Positions 24,473-32,772 of a stretch of 64,000 bases of DNA are shown here, in pieces. Source of the DNA: Pontivivens sp032464575 (lineage in GTDB: Bacteria > Pseudomonadota > Alphaproteobacteria > Rhodobacterales > Rhodobacteraceae); contig JAWDKM010000004.1 in assembly GCA_032464575.1 (NCBI GenBank), forward strand, positions 186,001 through 250,000. The letters are read 5' to 3'. Below the pieces are notes generated by a model, which did not search any database, had not been told where the DNA came from, and worked only from the letters and a program-made list of their open reading frames with translations. Every line of letters starts with the position of its first letter. Within the stretch, counting starts at the first letter, position 1. Position numbers and translations under genes: made by a program.

Positions 24473-26200
24473 ATGAAACGCCTGACGCTCGCCCTTCTCG
24501 CCGCCCTTCCCGCCGCGGCGCAGAACGCTTCCCCGCAGCCCGAGGCGGGCACCGGCCTGACCGAGCAGCGGGAGGCGACGGCGACCGAGTACATCGTGGC
24601 GGCCGCCAACCCGCTTGCCGCTCAGGCCGGGGCCGACGTGCTGGCCGCCGGCGGCTCCGCGGCAGACGCGGCGGTGGCCGTGCAGATGATGCTCAACCTC
24701 GTGGAACCGCAGAGTTCCGGCATCGGGGGCGGGGCCTTCGCGGTCTACTGGGACGCGTCCGAAGGACATCTGACCACGTTCGATGGGCGGGAAACCGCGC
24801 CGCAGGCCGCGCGCGAGGACTATTGGCTGGGGTCCGATGGAGAGCCGCCGGCGAGCTTCTGGGACGCGGTGATCGGCGGTCGCTCGGTCGGGGTGCCGGG
24901 CACCCTGGCGCTGCTCGACCACATGCACGCCCGCCATGGCCGGACGCCGTGGGCGGACCTCCTGCAACCCGCCATCGAGATGGCGGAGGCGGGGTTCGAG
25001 ATCAGCCCCCGCCTCGCCGCCTCGATCGAGGGCGCGATGGACCGCGACCTCGCCCGGTTCGAGGAGACCGCCGCCTATTTCTTCGAGGAGGACGGAAGCC
25101 CGAAGACCGCGGGCACCACGCTCGCCAACCCCGCCTTCGCGCGCACCCTGCGCCTGATCGCGGCCGCGGGGATCGCGCCGTTCTACACCGGAGCCATCGC
25201 GGGCGACATCGTCGCCGCCGTGCAGACCGAGAGCAATCCCGGCATCCTCACGCTGGAGGATTTCGCCGCCTACGAAGTGATCGAGCGTGCGCCGGTCTGC
25301 GTCGCCTACCGCGTCCACGACGTCTGTGGCATGGGTCCGCCGTCGTCGGGCGCGCTGACGGTGGGCCAGATCCTCGGCATGCTCAACAGCTTCGAGCTGT
25401 CGACGATGGAGCCGCCCTATGCCTGGCACATGTATCTGGAGGCCGCGCGCCTCGCCTATGCCGACCGGGGCAAGTACATGGCCGACAGCGATTTTGTGGA
25501 CATGCCGACCGAGGGGCTGGTCGATCCCGAATACCTCGCCGATCGCGCGACCCTGATCGATCCAGTGACCAGCATGGGTGAGGCGGAGGCGGGGCTTCCG
25601 GCGTGGGACGAGACGCGCTTCTGGTCGCCCGACACCAGCCCTGATCGCGCGGGCACCTCGCATTTCGTGATCGTGGACCGGCACGGCGACATGATCTCGA
25701 TGACCACGACGATCGAGACCGGGTTCGGCTCCCGCGTGATGACCAACGGGTTCCTGCTGAACAATGAGCTCACCGATTTCTCCTTCGTGCCCGAGGGCGA
25801 TGCGGGTCCGGTCGCCAACCGGGTGGAGGGCGGCAAGCGGCCGCGCTCCTCGATGTCGCCGACCATCGTGATGACGGATGGGGAGCCCTCGATCCTCATC
25901 GGCTCGCCGGGCGGCAGTCGGATCATCAACTACGTCGCGGGCTCGCTGGTGCAGATGATCGACTTCGGGATGGGGCCGCTCGCCGCGATCTCCGACGGGC
26001 ACGTGGTCAACCGCAACGGCGCCACGGATCTGGAGGAGGGCAGCGACGCGGCGGAGTTCGAGAGCGTGCTGCAGGAGCTGGGGCACGAGACCAACGTCCG
26101 CGACCTCAACTCCGGCCTCCATGTCGTGGTGATTGGGGAGGACGGCACGATGACCGGCGCCGCCGACCCCCGCCGCGAAGGTGCCGTGATCGGGGAGTAG
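24473..26200 (+). CDS. ggt: Gamma-glutamyltransferase
   Basis: Ntn-hydrolase precursor of 575 aa that cleaves gamma-glutamyl compounds such as glutathione. A signal peptide (MKRLTLALLAALPAAAQ) directs it to the periplasm. The large-subunit motif GIGGGAFAVYWD and the autocleavage site DRAGTSHFVIVD, whose Thr becomes the nucleophile, are present, as are TTTIETGFGSRVM, RPRSSMSPTIV and GSPGGSRIINYV. RBS GGAGGAG precedes the ATG. A two-gene group of small membrane proteins follows 9 nt downstream. Confidence 0.93.
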   Translation: MKRLTLALLAALPAAAQNASPQPEAGTGLTEQREATATEYIVAAANPLAAQAGADVLAAGGSAADAAVAVQMMLNLVEPQSSGIGGGAFAVYWDASEGHLTTFDGRETAPQAAREDYWLGSDGEPPASFWDAVIGGRSVGVPGTLALLDHMHARHGRTPWADLLQPAIEMAEAGFEISPRLAASIEGAMDRDLARFEETAAYFFEEDGSPKTAGTTLANPAFARTLRLIAAAGIAPFYTGAIAGDIVAAVQTESNPGILTLEDFAAYEVIERAPVCVAYRVHDVCGMGPPSSGALTVGQILGMLNSFELSTMEPPYAWHMYLEAARLAYADRGKYMADSDFVDMPTEGLVDPEYLADRATLIDPVTSMGEAEAGLPAWDETRFWSPDTSPDRAGTSHFVIVDRHGDMISMTTTIETGFGSRVMTNGFLLNNELTDFSFVPEGDAGPVANRVEGGKRPRSSMSPTIVMTDGEPSILIGSPGGSRIINYVAGSLVQMIDFGMGPLAAISDGHVVNRNGATDLEEGSDAAEFESVLQELGHETNVRDLNSGLHVVVIGEDGTMTGAADPRREGAVIGE

Positions 26201-26209
26201 CGCCCGCCG

Positions 26210-26542
26210 ATGGGGATCGGTCTCGACATTGCGGGTCTGATCCTCACCCTCATCGAAATCTACCTGCCGCGTGCCAGCGCCCGGCTGGAAGCGTGGATCG
26301 ACGACTTGCCCGAGCGGCTGGTAAGCCGATCCGACCGGCGGTCGCCGGGGCTCGGAGCCGTGGCCGTCGTGCCGGTCCGCCTCATGTTTGCCAATGTGGA
26401 GGGCGGGCCGCCCGCGCCCGACACCTTGCGCGTGCCCGACCTGCGGTCCCTCACGGTCGGCATCCTCTCGGGCGTCGGCCTCTTCGCCGCCTTCCTGATC
26501 GCTCTGGCCGTCCTGATCATTCCGCTTCTGCTGATCGCCTAG
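26210..26542 (+). CDS. Small membrane protein, 110 aa
   Basis: Not recognised. A hydrophobic N-terminal segment (GLDIAGLILTLIEIYLP) and a strong C-terminal membrane segment (about residues 82-110, ending LIIPLLLIA) enclose a hydrophilic loop. It starts 9 nt after ggt and is probably cotranscribed. A second small hydrophobic frame follows immediately. Confidence 0.55.
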   Translation: MGIGLDIAGLILTLIEIYLPRASARLEAWIDDLPERLVSRSDRRSPGLGAVAVVPVRLMFANVEGGPPAPDTLRVPDLRSLTVGILSGVGLFAAFLIALAVLIIPLLLIA

Positions 26543-26559
26543 GGGAGGAGAGCGCGCGC

Positions 26560-26772
26560 ATCGGAGCCATCGTCTTCGCCGCGATCTTCGCGTTCCTGAC
26601 ATTGCTGCCGCTCGCGGTTCTGGTCGCGGCACTGGCCCTGCTGGCAGCAACTCGGCTGGTCCGCGCGCTCGTCCACCTGCTGAACCGTGTCACCGGCGGG
26701 CATGCTATCGACACCATGGGTCTCGCCTTGGCCTCGGCCGGGATCGCCACCGACCTGCTCGCCCGGCCTTAG
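26560..26772 (+). CDS. Small hydrophobic protein with apparent ATC start
   Basis: A 70-codon frame encoding a membrane segment (FAAIFAFLTLLPLAVLVAA) and a tail ending LASAGIATDLLARP. It has GC-rich codon use and a perfect GGAGGAG 9 nt before the codon ATC at 26560, but no ATG, GTG or TTG at the expected place; the next candidate is a TTG about 14 codons in. It could start at ATC, be a pseudogene or contain a sequence error. It begins 17 nt after the preceding small gene's stop. Confidence 0.4.
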   Translation: MGAIVFAAIFAFLTLLPLAVLVAALALLAATRLVRALVHLLNRVTGGHAIDTMGLALASAGIATDLLARP

Positions 26773-26866
26773 TATCCTTTCGGTGCCTAAGGGGCCGAAA
26801 ACGCCGTTCTTGCGGCTGTGAAGCCGCCTCTCCACCTCTCGCCCACCTGGCGAAAGGAGAGACACC

Positions 26867-27877
26867 ATGAAGGCCATCGGATACCACCGCCCCCTGCCCC
26901 TCGACGACGCGGAGGCGCTCACCGCGCTCGACCTGCCCGAGCCGCAGCCCGGCCCGCGCGATCTGCTGGTGGAGGTGAAGGCGATCTCCGTGAACCCCGT
27001 CGATGTGAAGCTGCGCGCGGGCGTAGCACCGGAGGACGGGCCGCGCGTGCTCGGCTTCGACGCCTCGGGCATCGTGCGCGCCGTCGGGCGGGAGGTCACG
27101 CTCTTCGAGCCCGGCGACGAGGTGTTCCACGCGGGCAGCATCGCGCGGCCGGGCACCAATGCCGAGCTGCACCTCGTCGATGAGCGCATCGCGGGGCGCA
27201 AGCCGGCGAGCCTCGACCACGCGCAGGCCGCCGCCCTGCCGCTGACCTCGATCACCGCATGGGAGCTTCTGTTCGATCGGTTCGGGATCGCCGAGGACTC
27301 CGGAAAGGGCGATGCCCTGCTCGTCATCGGCGGCGCGGGCGGTGTCGGCTCCATGCTGATCCAGCTCGCGCGCCAGCTCACGGACCTTACCGTGATCGCC
27401 ACCGCTTCCCGCCCCGAAACGCGGGCATGGGTGGAGAAGATGGGGGCGCATCACGTCATCGATCACCGCGGCGATCTGGTGAAGCAGGTTGCCGCCCTCG
27501 ACCTCGCCCCCCGTTACGTCGCGGGCACCAACGGCACCGACCGCCACTTCCCCGCCATCGCGGAGCTGATGGCGCCGCAGGGTCATTTCGGCCTGATCGA
27601 CGACCCCGACCCGGCCAAGATCGACATCAGCCTGCTGAAGTGGAAGTCGATCGCGCTGCATTGGGAGTTCATGTTCACCCGCTCCTTCTACGAGACGCGG
27701 GACATCGACGCGCAGCACCGCCTGCTGACGCGCGTGGCGGAGCTGGTGGACGCGGGCACCCTCGTGACCACCGCGAACCACGACGGCGGGGTGATGAGCG
27801 TCGAGACCCTGCGCGACGCCCACCGCCTGCAGGAAAGCGGCAAGGCCATCGGCAAGACCGTGCTGACCGTCGGCTAG
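26867..27877 (+). CDS. Zinc-type alcohol dehydrogenase-like/quinone oxidoreductase
   Basis: MDR-superfamily NAD(P)H oxidoreductase, 336 aa. The GroES-like half has VEVKAISVNPVDVKLRAG and LGFDASGIVRAVG; the Rossmann half has LVIGGAGGVGSMLIQLARQ. The catalytic-zinc cysteines and His of true alcohol dehydrogenases are not visible, so it is a zinc-free quinone-reductase-like member. RBS GGAGAG lies upstream. Its stop overlaps the convergent Rrf2 gene by 4 nt. The physiological substrate is unknown. Confidence 0.85.
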   Translation: MKAIGYHRPLPLDDAEALTALDLPEPQPGPRDLLVEVKAISVNPVDVKLRAGVAPEDGPRVLGFDASGIVRAVGREVTLFEPGDEVFHAGSIARPGTNAELHLVDERIAGRKPASLDHAQAAALPLTSITAWELLFDRFGIAEDSGKGDALLVIGGAGGVGSMLIQLARQLTDLTVIATASRPETRAWVEKMGAHHVIDHRGDLVKQVAALDLAPRYVAGTNGTDRHFPAIAELMAPQGHFGLIDDPDPAKIDISLLKWKSIALHWEFMFTRSFYETRDIDAQHRLLTRVAELVDAGTLVTTANHDGGVMSVETLRDAHRLQESGKAIGKTVLTVG

Positions 27878-28317
27878 GGCAGCCCCGGGGCCGCCTCCCC
27901 GGCGGCCCCGTCCATCGCGCGGGCAAGGTCCGCGATGCTGACGGTGGCAAGCCGCTCGCGCAGCCGCTCCTCCGCCGCCGTCGCGGCCTCCGCCATCACG
28001 TCGTGCAGCCGTGCCTCGATGGCGCAGGGCGAGGCGGCGGCTTTGGGATCGGCGGCGAAGGTCCGCTCGCGCAGGAGGGCGTAGACCTCCGCCACGCTCA
28101 CCTCCCCTGCCGCACGGGCGAGCCGCCAGCCGCCCGCATGACCCCGCTCCGACGTGACAATCCCCGCATCGCGCAGCACGCCGAGTACGCGGCGCACCAC
28201 CACCGGATTGGTCTGGTGATGAGCCGCCAGATCCTCCGACCGCAGCGGGCCATCGCCTGCCCGTGCCATGTGACCGAGCGCGTGCAGCGCGAGGGAGAGC
28301 TTGCCATTCCGCTTCAT
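27874..28317 (-). CDS. Rrf2-family transcriptional regulator
   Basis: A 147-aa Rrf2 regulator: MKRNGKLSLALHALGHMA, the HTH region SEDLAAHHQTNPVVVRRVLG, then the wing GIVTSERGHAGGWRLARAAGEVS. The three-Cys Fe-S cluster of IscR/NsrR is absent; a single Cys (ASPCAIE) remains, so redox sensing would use that thiol or a ligand (YwnA-like group). Divergent from a flavin disulfide-reductase-like gene with three related half-sites between them. Confidence 0.88.
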   Translation of the reverse strand: MKRNGKLSLALHALGHMARAGDGPLRSEDLAAHHQTNPVVVRRVLGVLRDAGIVTSERGHAGGWRLARAAGEVSVAEVYALLRERTFAADPKAAASPCAIEARLHDVMAEAATAAEERLRERLATVSIADLARAMDGAAGEAAPGLP

Positions 28318-28354
28318 GTAACCATCATAGTTATGTGATTCGCCTAGTTACATG
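28315..28354. promoter_or_regulatory. Rrf2 operator candidate
   Basis: CATGTAAC (28315-28322) and GTTACATG (28347-28354) form a perfect inverted repeat with a 24-nt spacer, and TAGTTATGTG (28328-28337) is a direct copy of TAGTTACATG (28345-28354). Three related half-sites in an AT-rich 48-bp divergent gap point to binding by the adjacent Rrf2 protein. The first site overlaps the Rrf2 start codon. Confidence 0.6.
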
Positions 28355-28365
28355 AAAGGTCCGCC

Positions 28366-29304
28366 ATGTCCCCCTTCGACGCAACCCCGCCCGTGGACGC
28401 CGCCGTGATCGGCGGCAGCTTCGCGGGGTTGACCGCCGCCCTCCACCTCGCCCGGGCCCGGCGCACCGTGGCGCTCTTCGATGACGGGCTGACCCGCAAC
28501 CGCTTCGCCGCCGCAGGGCACGGTTTCCTTGGCATGGACGGACGGTCGCCGGCGGAGATGCGCGCCGCGGGCCGCCGCGACGTGCTCGCCTACCCGACCG
28601 TGACCCTGCATGAGGAGCGGGTGACCTCCATATGCACGGGTGAGGAGAGCTTCCGCCTCCAGACCGCCACGGGCCGCACCCTCGCCGCCCGCCGCCTGGT
28701 ACTCGCCTGCGGGATGCGCGACCTGCTGCCGGAGCTCGACGGGGTGGCGGCCTGCTGGGGCCGGACCGTCCTGCAATGCCCCTATTGCCACGGCTACGAG
28801 GTGGCGGACCGGCCCACCGGCATCCTCTTCACCGGCGCGCCGAGCCTGCACCAGGCGCGGATCCTCGGGGACTGGAGCGACGACCTGATCCTCTTCGCCA
28901 ACGGGCAGGAGATCGGGGCGGAGGACCGCGCCGACCTCGCCGCGCGCGGCATCGGCATCGTGGAGCCGGAGGTCGCCCGTCTCGAACAGCGGGACGGCCG
29001 GCTGATTGCGCTGCACCTCACCGATGGCAGCAAGGTGGCGCGCGACGTGCTCTACATGGTCAGCCGGGCCGAGCCCGCCTGCGACCTCGCCCGCCAGCTC
29101 GGCTGCGCGCATGAGGAGGGGCCCTTCGGTCCCTATGTCGCCGTGGACGACCTGCAGATGACTTCCGTGCCCGGGATCTATGCCGCCGGGGATCTGGCGC
29201 GCATCGGCTACAGCGCGACGTGGGCCGCAGCGGACGGGGCGCGGGCGGGTGCCTTCTGCCACCAGTCGCTGCGGGTCGATGCGAACCCCTATGCGAAGAC
29301 GTGA
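28366..29304 (+). CDS. FAD-dependent oxidoreductase, thioredoxin-reductase-like
   Basis: A 312-aa flavoprotein of the class II pyridine-nucleotide disulfide reductase family. N-terminal FAD site DAAVIGGSFAGLTAALHLAR; redox-type motif QCPYCHGYEV; second FAD motif IYAAGDLARIG. CPYC corresponds to the CxxC of thioredoxin reductases. The NADPH Rossmann motif is degenerate (LFTGAPSLHQAR in place of GxGxxA), so the electron donor may be different. Control by the divergent Rrf2 regulator is likely from the shared operator region. Confidence 0.85.
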   Translation: MSPFDATPPVDAAVIGGSFAGLTAALHLARARRTVALFDDGLTRNRFAAAGHGFLGMDGRSPAEMRAAGRRDVLAYPTVTLHEERVTSICTGEESFRLQTATGRTLAARRLVLACGMRDLLPELDGVAACWGRTVLQCPYCHGYEVADRPTGILFTGAPSLHQARILGDWSDDLILFANGQEIGAEDRADLAARGIGIVEPEVARLEQRDGRLIALHLTDGSKVARDVLYMVSRAEPACDLARQLGCAHEEGPFGPYVAVDDLQMTSVPGIYAAGDLARIGYSATWAAADGARAGAFCHQSLRVDANPYAKT

Positions 29305-29425
29305 GGAGCCCCGTCGCCGGACCGGTCGCCGGGCAGCACACGCCCATCCGATCGCTTTTGCCGCAGGAACCGCCGCCTTGCCCGCGCCGTTGACCAGTCA
29401 TTCGACAGCCAAGGGAGATTGAACG

Positions 29426-29638
29426 ATGGGCATTCAGGTCGGCGACAAGGTCAAGTGGGACTGGGGCAATGGCACCGGCACCGGCGAGGTCGTCAAGCGC
29501 TACACCCAGAAGATCACGCTGAAGATCGACGGGTCCGAAGTCACCCGCGACGCGGACGACGACAACCCCGCCTTCAAAATCGAGCAGGACGACGGCGACG
29601 AGGTGCTGAAGTCCGAAAGCGAGCTGGAGAAGGCCTGA
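29426..29638 (+). CDS. DUF2945 (HVA1 Tudor-like) small protein
   Basis: A 70-aa protein matching the hypervirulence-associated TUDOR-domain family (DUF2945): IQVGDKVKWDWGNGTGTGEV followed by YTQKITLKIDGSEVTR and an acidic C-terminus. Function unknown in bacteria. RBS AAGGGAG lies upstream. It stands between the flavoprotein gene and a convergent EamA transporter whose stop is 4 nt away. Confidence 0.85.
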   Translation: MGIQVGDKVKWDWGNGTGTGEVVKRYTQKITLKIDGSEVTRDADDDNPAFKIEQDDGDEVLKSESELEKA

Positions 29639-29641
29639 GCC

Positions 29642-30571
29642 TCAGCGGCTCGCGAGCTGACGCAGGCGCGGCCAGAACATCTCGACGAAGACCGATCCGG
29701 TCACGACGAGGATGGCCGCGACCTGCAGCGGTGTCGGATACTGCGCGAGGATGAAGATCGCCAGTCCAGCCGCGATCACCGGCTTCAGAAAGAACAGGTA
29801 GGACGCCCGCGTGATGTCGGGCGCCGCCGCAAGCCCACCGAACCATAGCAGTTGCGTGATTGTCGTGTTCCAGAGCGCGAGGATCAGGAGCGACCACATC
29901 GCCAGCGGCGGCCGCTCGGTCAGCGTAAGCGGGTTCACCCAAATGCTCCAGACGCCGCCCACCAGCAGCCACAGGCCGATGCCGCCGATCATCATGGTCA
30001 GCGCGATGACCTTGAGCCCGCCGTGGCGGCCCATGACCGGTTTGACGAGCACGGCGTAGAACGAGCCGAGCGCGGCGCAGATCACGGCGAGGAGCACACC
30101 GAAGAGCGTGCCGGGCGTGCCCGACAGCGCCTCGATCGCGCCGTCGGTCAGCAGCAGCACGACGCCGGTCACGGCCATCGCGCCGGTCACGATCTTCACC
30201 GCACCGGGAGCCACGCCGTTCACCACCCAGTTGGCCAGCGCCACGAAGATCGGAATGGTCGTGACCACCGTGGCGACCTGGATCACCGTTGCGTAGTCGA
30301 GCGCCCAGTGGAAGGCGAGGTAGGTGAGCGTCACGCCGAAGACGCTGAGCCAGACGATCCGCCAGCCTTCGGTTTTCAGCGGCGAGATCAGGTCCCGGCT
30401 GTCCCGGTCGATCAGCGCCCAGACGATCAGGCCGAAGCCGCCGAGGAGGTAGCGCCAGACGCTGACCTCCGGCCCCGATACGCCGGAGAGGACGGCGAAG
30501 AATTCCGAGGAGGCATGGCCGCAGACGCCCACGAAGACGACCGGGTAGGCCCATCTCGGCGCGATCTTCAC
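29642..30571 (-). CDS. EamA/DMT-family transporter
   Basis: Drug/metabolite-type permease, 309 aa, about ten membrane segments in two EamA repeats: SVWRYLLGGFGLIVWALIDR ... FHWALDYATVIQVATVVTTI in the first, and ILALWNTTITQLLWFGGLA ... SYLFFLKPVIAAGLAIFIL in the second. The GTG at 30569-30571 overlaps the hydrolase stop as GTGA and was preferred to the longer frame to 30781. The substrate is unknown. Cotranscribed with the alpha/beta hydrolase. Confidence 0.85.
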   Translation of the reverse strand: MKIAPRWAYPVVFVGVCGHASSEFFAVLSGVSGPEVSVWRYLLGGFGLIVWALIDRDSRDLISPLKTEGWRIVWLSVFGVTLTYLAFHWALDYATVIQVATVVTTIPIFVALANWVVNGVAPGAVKIVTGAMAVTGVVLLLTDGAIEALSGTPGTLFGVLLAVICAALGSFYAVLVKPVMGRHGGLKVIALTMMIGGIGLWLLVGGVWSIWVNPLTLTERPPLAMWSLLILALWNTTITQLLWFGGLAAAPDITRASYLFFLKPVIAAGLAIFILAQYPTPLQVAAILVVTGSVFVEMFWPRLRQLASR

Positions 30572-31368
30572 AAGGCCGCTCCGAAGGCCGCGAGGGCGGC
30601 CGCCAGCTTCTCGGGCCGCTCCTGCGGGATCAGGTGGCCGGTATCCTCCCAGTCCTGCCGCTGCGCGTTCGGCAGGCGGGCGTAGAGCCGGTCGACTACT
30701 TCGCGGTCGAGGAAGACACGGTCCTGCAGGCCGGTGACGACCAGCACCGGCAGGTCGAGGCGCTCGTAGGGAATATCCCAATCCGCATCGGGGGCATGGC
30801 GCATCAGGTTCATGTGCCCGTGCTCCGGATCGAGCGGCTTGTATTCACCCTTCAGGGCACCCGCCCGGGCCTTCGCCGCGAACTCCGCGTTGACCAGCAG
30901 CGGCAGCAGGACATCGAGGATCAGCTCGAACCCGCCCTCCGCCACCATCCGCGGCATGGCGTCGTTGATCCAGCCGATGCGCGGCCCGATCTCGCGCAGG
31001 GTGTTGAGGAGCACCAGTCCCTCCGCTCGCGCCCCGGCCAGCACCGCGCGCGCCGCGTAGAGCCCGCCGATGGAGACGCCGACGAGCACGGGGCGCGCGG
31101 GTGCGACCTCGGCCAGCAGCCGCCCCAGATCCCCGGCGATCAACTCGGCGGTGAGCGCCACGTCGGGGCCGAACCGGCTCTCGGCCTGCCCGCGGAAGTT
31201 CCAGCTGAGTGTACCGTAGCCCTCGGCCCTGAGCGCGGGCGCGACCGCCGTCTCCCACGCCGGGGTCGAGCCGGTCAGCGCGTTGACGAAGACGAAGGTC
31301 GGGCGGTCGTCCGCAGGCGGATGATGGATGTAGTAGAGCGCGTTCTGCGCGTCGATCTCGAGCAGCAT
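30568..31368 (-). CDS. Alpha/beta hydrolase
   Basis: A 266-aa alpha/beta-hydrolase-fold protein. FVFVNALTGSTPAWE is the oxyanion-hole region, VGVSIGGLYAARAVL the nucleophile elbow (GVSIGG, Ser), with an Asp in VVTGLQDRVFLD and the His in WEDTGHLIPQERPE completing a triad. The ATG at 31366-31368 was chosen because AGGAGG lies just upstream; the longer frame adds nine residues. The substrate is unknown. Confidence 0.87.
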   Translation of the reverse strand: MLLEIDAQNALYYIHHPPADDRPTFVFVNALTGSTPAWETAVAPALRAEGYGTLSWNFRGQAESRFGPDVALTAELIAGDLGRLLAEVAPARPVLVGVSIGGLYAARAVLAGARAEGLVLLNTLREIGPRIGWINDAMPRMVAEGGFELILDVLLPLLVNAEFAAKARAGALKGEYKPLDPEHGHMNLMRHAPDADWDIPYERLDLPVLVVTGLQDRVFLDREVVDRLYARLPNAQRQDWEDTGHLIPQERPEKLAAALAAFGAAL

Positions 31369-31419
31369 GGGTGGCCTCCTCCGGCCTTCATCCAAGAGGA
31401 CAACTGCAACGCGATCAAG

Positions 31420-32658
31420 CTATTCCGCCGGTTGCTCGGTCCCCAGCGCGCCGACCTGCCGCGCGCGACGGATGACGTAGAGCGCGGAGACCACCGTCAT
31501 CAGGGAGGCCGCGAACATGGTGCCGATCAGCGGCCACGGCCCGGTCTCTACGCTGAGCGCGGCACCTGTCGCGGCCGACAGCGCCGCTCCCCCGCCGATC
31601 ATCAGCGCACCGCCAAGGCCGGAAGCGGAGCCCGCGAGGTGCGGTCGCACACTCACCATCCCCGCATTGGCCGAGGGCAGCGTCAGCCCGTTGCCGATGC
31701 CCACGAAGAACATCGGACCGAACAGCGACATCGGGTGCATCACCCCTGCCCCGAAGAGCACGATGGCGAGCGCCACGCCCGCCGCCGCGACGATGCCGCC
31801 CATGATCATCATGCCGTTCAGACCCACCCGTGCGGCATAGCGGCCGGAGAAGAAGTTGCCGAGCATGTAGCCGAAGGCGACGAAGAAGAAGTAGAGCCCG
31901 ACCGCCTTCGGCCCCATGCCGAGCAGAACGCTCGCCACGAAGGGTCCGCCGCCGAGAAACGCGAAGAACGCGCCGGAGGCGAAGGCCGCCGTCGCCGCAT
32001 AGCCCCAGAACCGGCGCGAGCGCACCAGTTCGGGGTATGCGCGGAACTGCGCTGCGAAGCTTGCCGAGCGCACGGAGTTGGTCTCCCCCATGTCGGCCCA
32101 GGTGACCCAGAGCACGATCAGGCCGAAGACCAGCAGCAGCGCGATGGAGCCCTGCCAGCCGAAGGCCGCGTCGAGCAGGCCGCCGAGCGCGGGGCCGATC
32201 ATCGGGACCAGCGACATGCCCATGGTGACATAGCCGATCATGCTTGCCGCCTGGTCCGGACCCACCATGTCGCGCACGACGGCACGGCTGAGCACGAAGC
32301 CCGAGGCGATGACCGCCTGCAGGAAGCGGAAGGCGAGGAAGCTCTCGACGGTGGGGGCCAGAAGCGCGCCGAAGGTGGCGACGCAGAAGATAGCCAGTGC
32401 CACTAGCATCACCGGCCGCCGCCCGTAGCGGTCCGACAGCGGGCCGATCACCAGTTGCAGCACCGCCGTGACCGCGAGATAGGCGGAGATGGCAAGCTGC
32501 ACGACGGCGTAGTCGGCCTCATACCACTCCGCCAGACCGGGCAGCGAGGGCAGGAATATGTTGAGGCTCAGCGCTCCCGTGCCGGCCAGCAGGACCAGCG
32601 TGACGATGTGCGGCGGCGACGAACGGTCGAGCCAGCGGCCCGTGGCTTTGGCGGACAT
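31420..32658 (-). CDS. MFS multidrug transporter, Bcr/CflA family
   Basis: A 412-aa major-facilitator protein with 12 predicted membrane segments. Family marks are LSLNIFLPSLPGLAEW in helix 1, the loop 2-3 motif GPLSDRYGRRPVML, LQAVIASGFVLSRAVVRDM in helix 4, and GPALGGLLDAAFGWQG in helix 5 (motif C-like). Bcr/CflA proteins export drugs such as bicyclomycin or chloramphenicol, or sulfur compounds; the substrate here is unknown. Confidence 0.9.
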   Translation of the reverse strand: MSAKATGRWLDRSSPPHIVTLVLLAGTGALSLNIFLPSLPGLAEWYEADYAVVQLAISAYLAVTAVLQLVIGPLSDRYGRRPVMLVALAIFCVATFGALLAPTVESFLAFRFLQAVIASGFVLSRAVVRDMVGPDQAASMIGYVTMGMSLVPMIGPALGGLLDAAFGWQGSIALLLVFGLIVLWVTWADMGETNSVRSASFAAQFRAYPELVRSRRFWGYAATAAFASGAFFAFLGGGPFVASVLLGMGPKAVGLYFFFVAFGYMLGNFFSGRYAARVGLNGMMIMGGIVAAAGVALAIVLFGAGVMHPMSLFGPMFFVGIGNGLTLPSANAGMVSVRPHLAGSASGLGGALMIGGGAALSAATGAALSVETGPWPLIGTMFAASLMTVVSALYVIRRARQVGALGTEQPAE

Positions 32659-32772
32659 GAGGTGTCTCTTCTGCTTGGCGGCCCCCGGTCCGGGGCAGTC
32701 GGCGCCGGGCCGGGGAAGCGGGGCGCGCGGACCCTCAACATGGGGCGCCGCGCGGCGATGCCAAGCCCGCCG

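Noticed and set aside
26517..26750. Minus-strand 77-codon frame opposite the small membrane gene
   Set aside because: Ala/Arg/Ser-rich, no RBS, antisense to a hydrophobic frame with an RBS on the plus strand.
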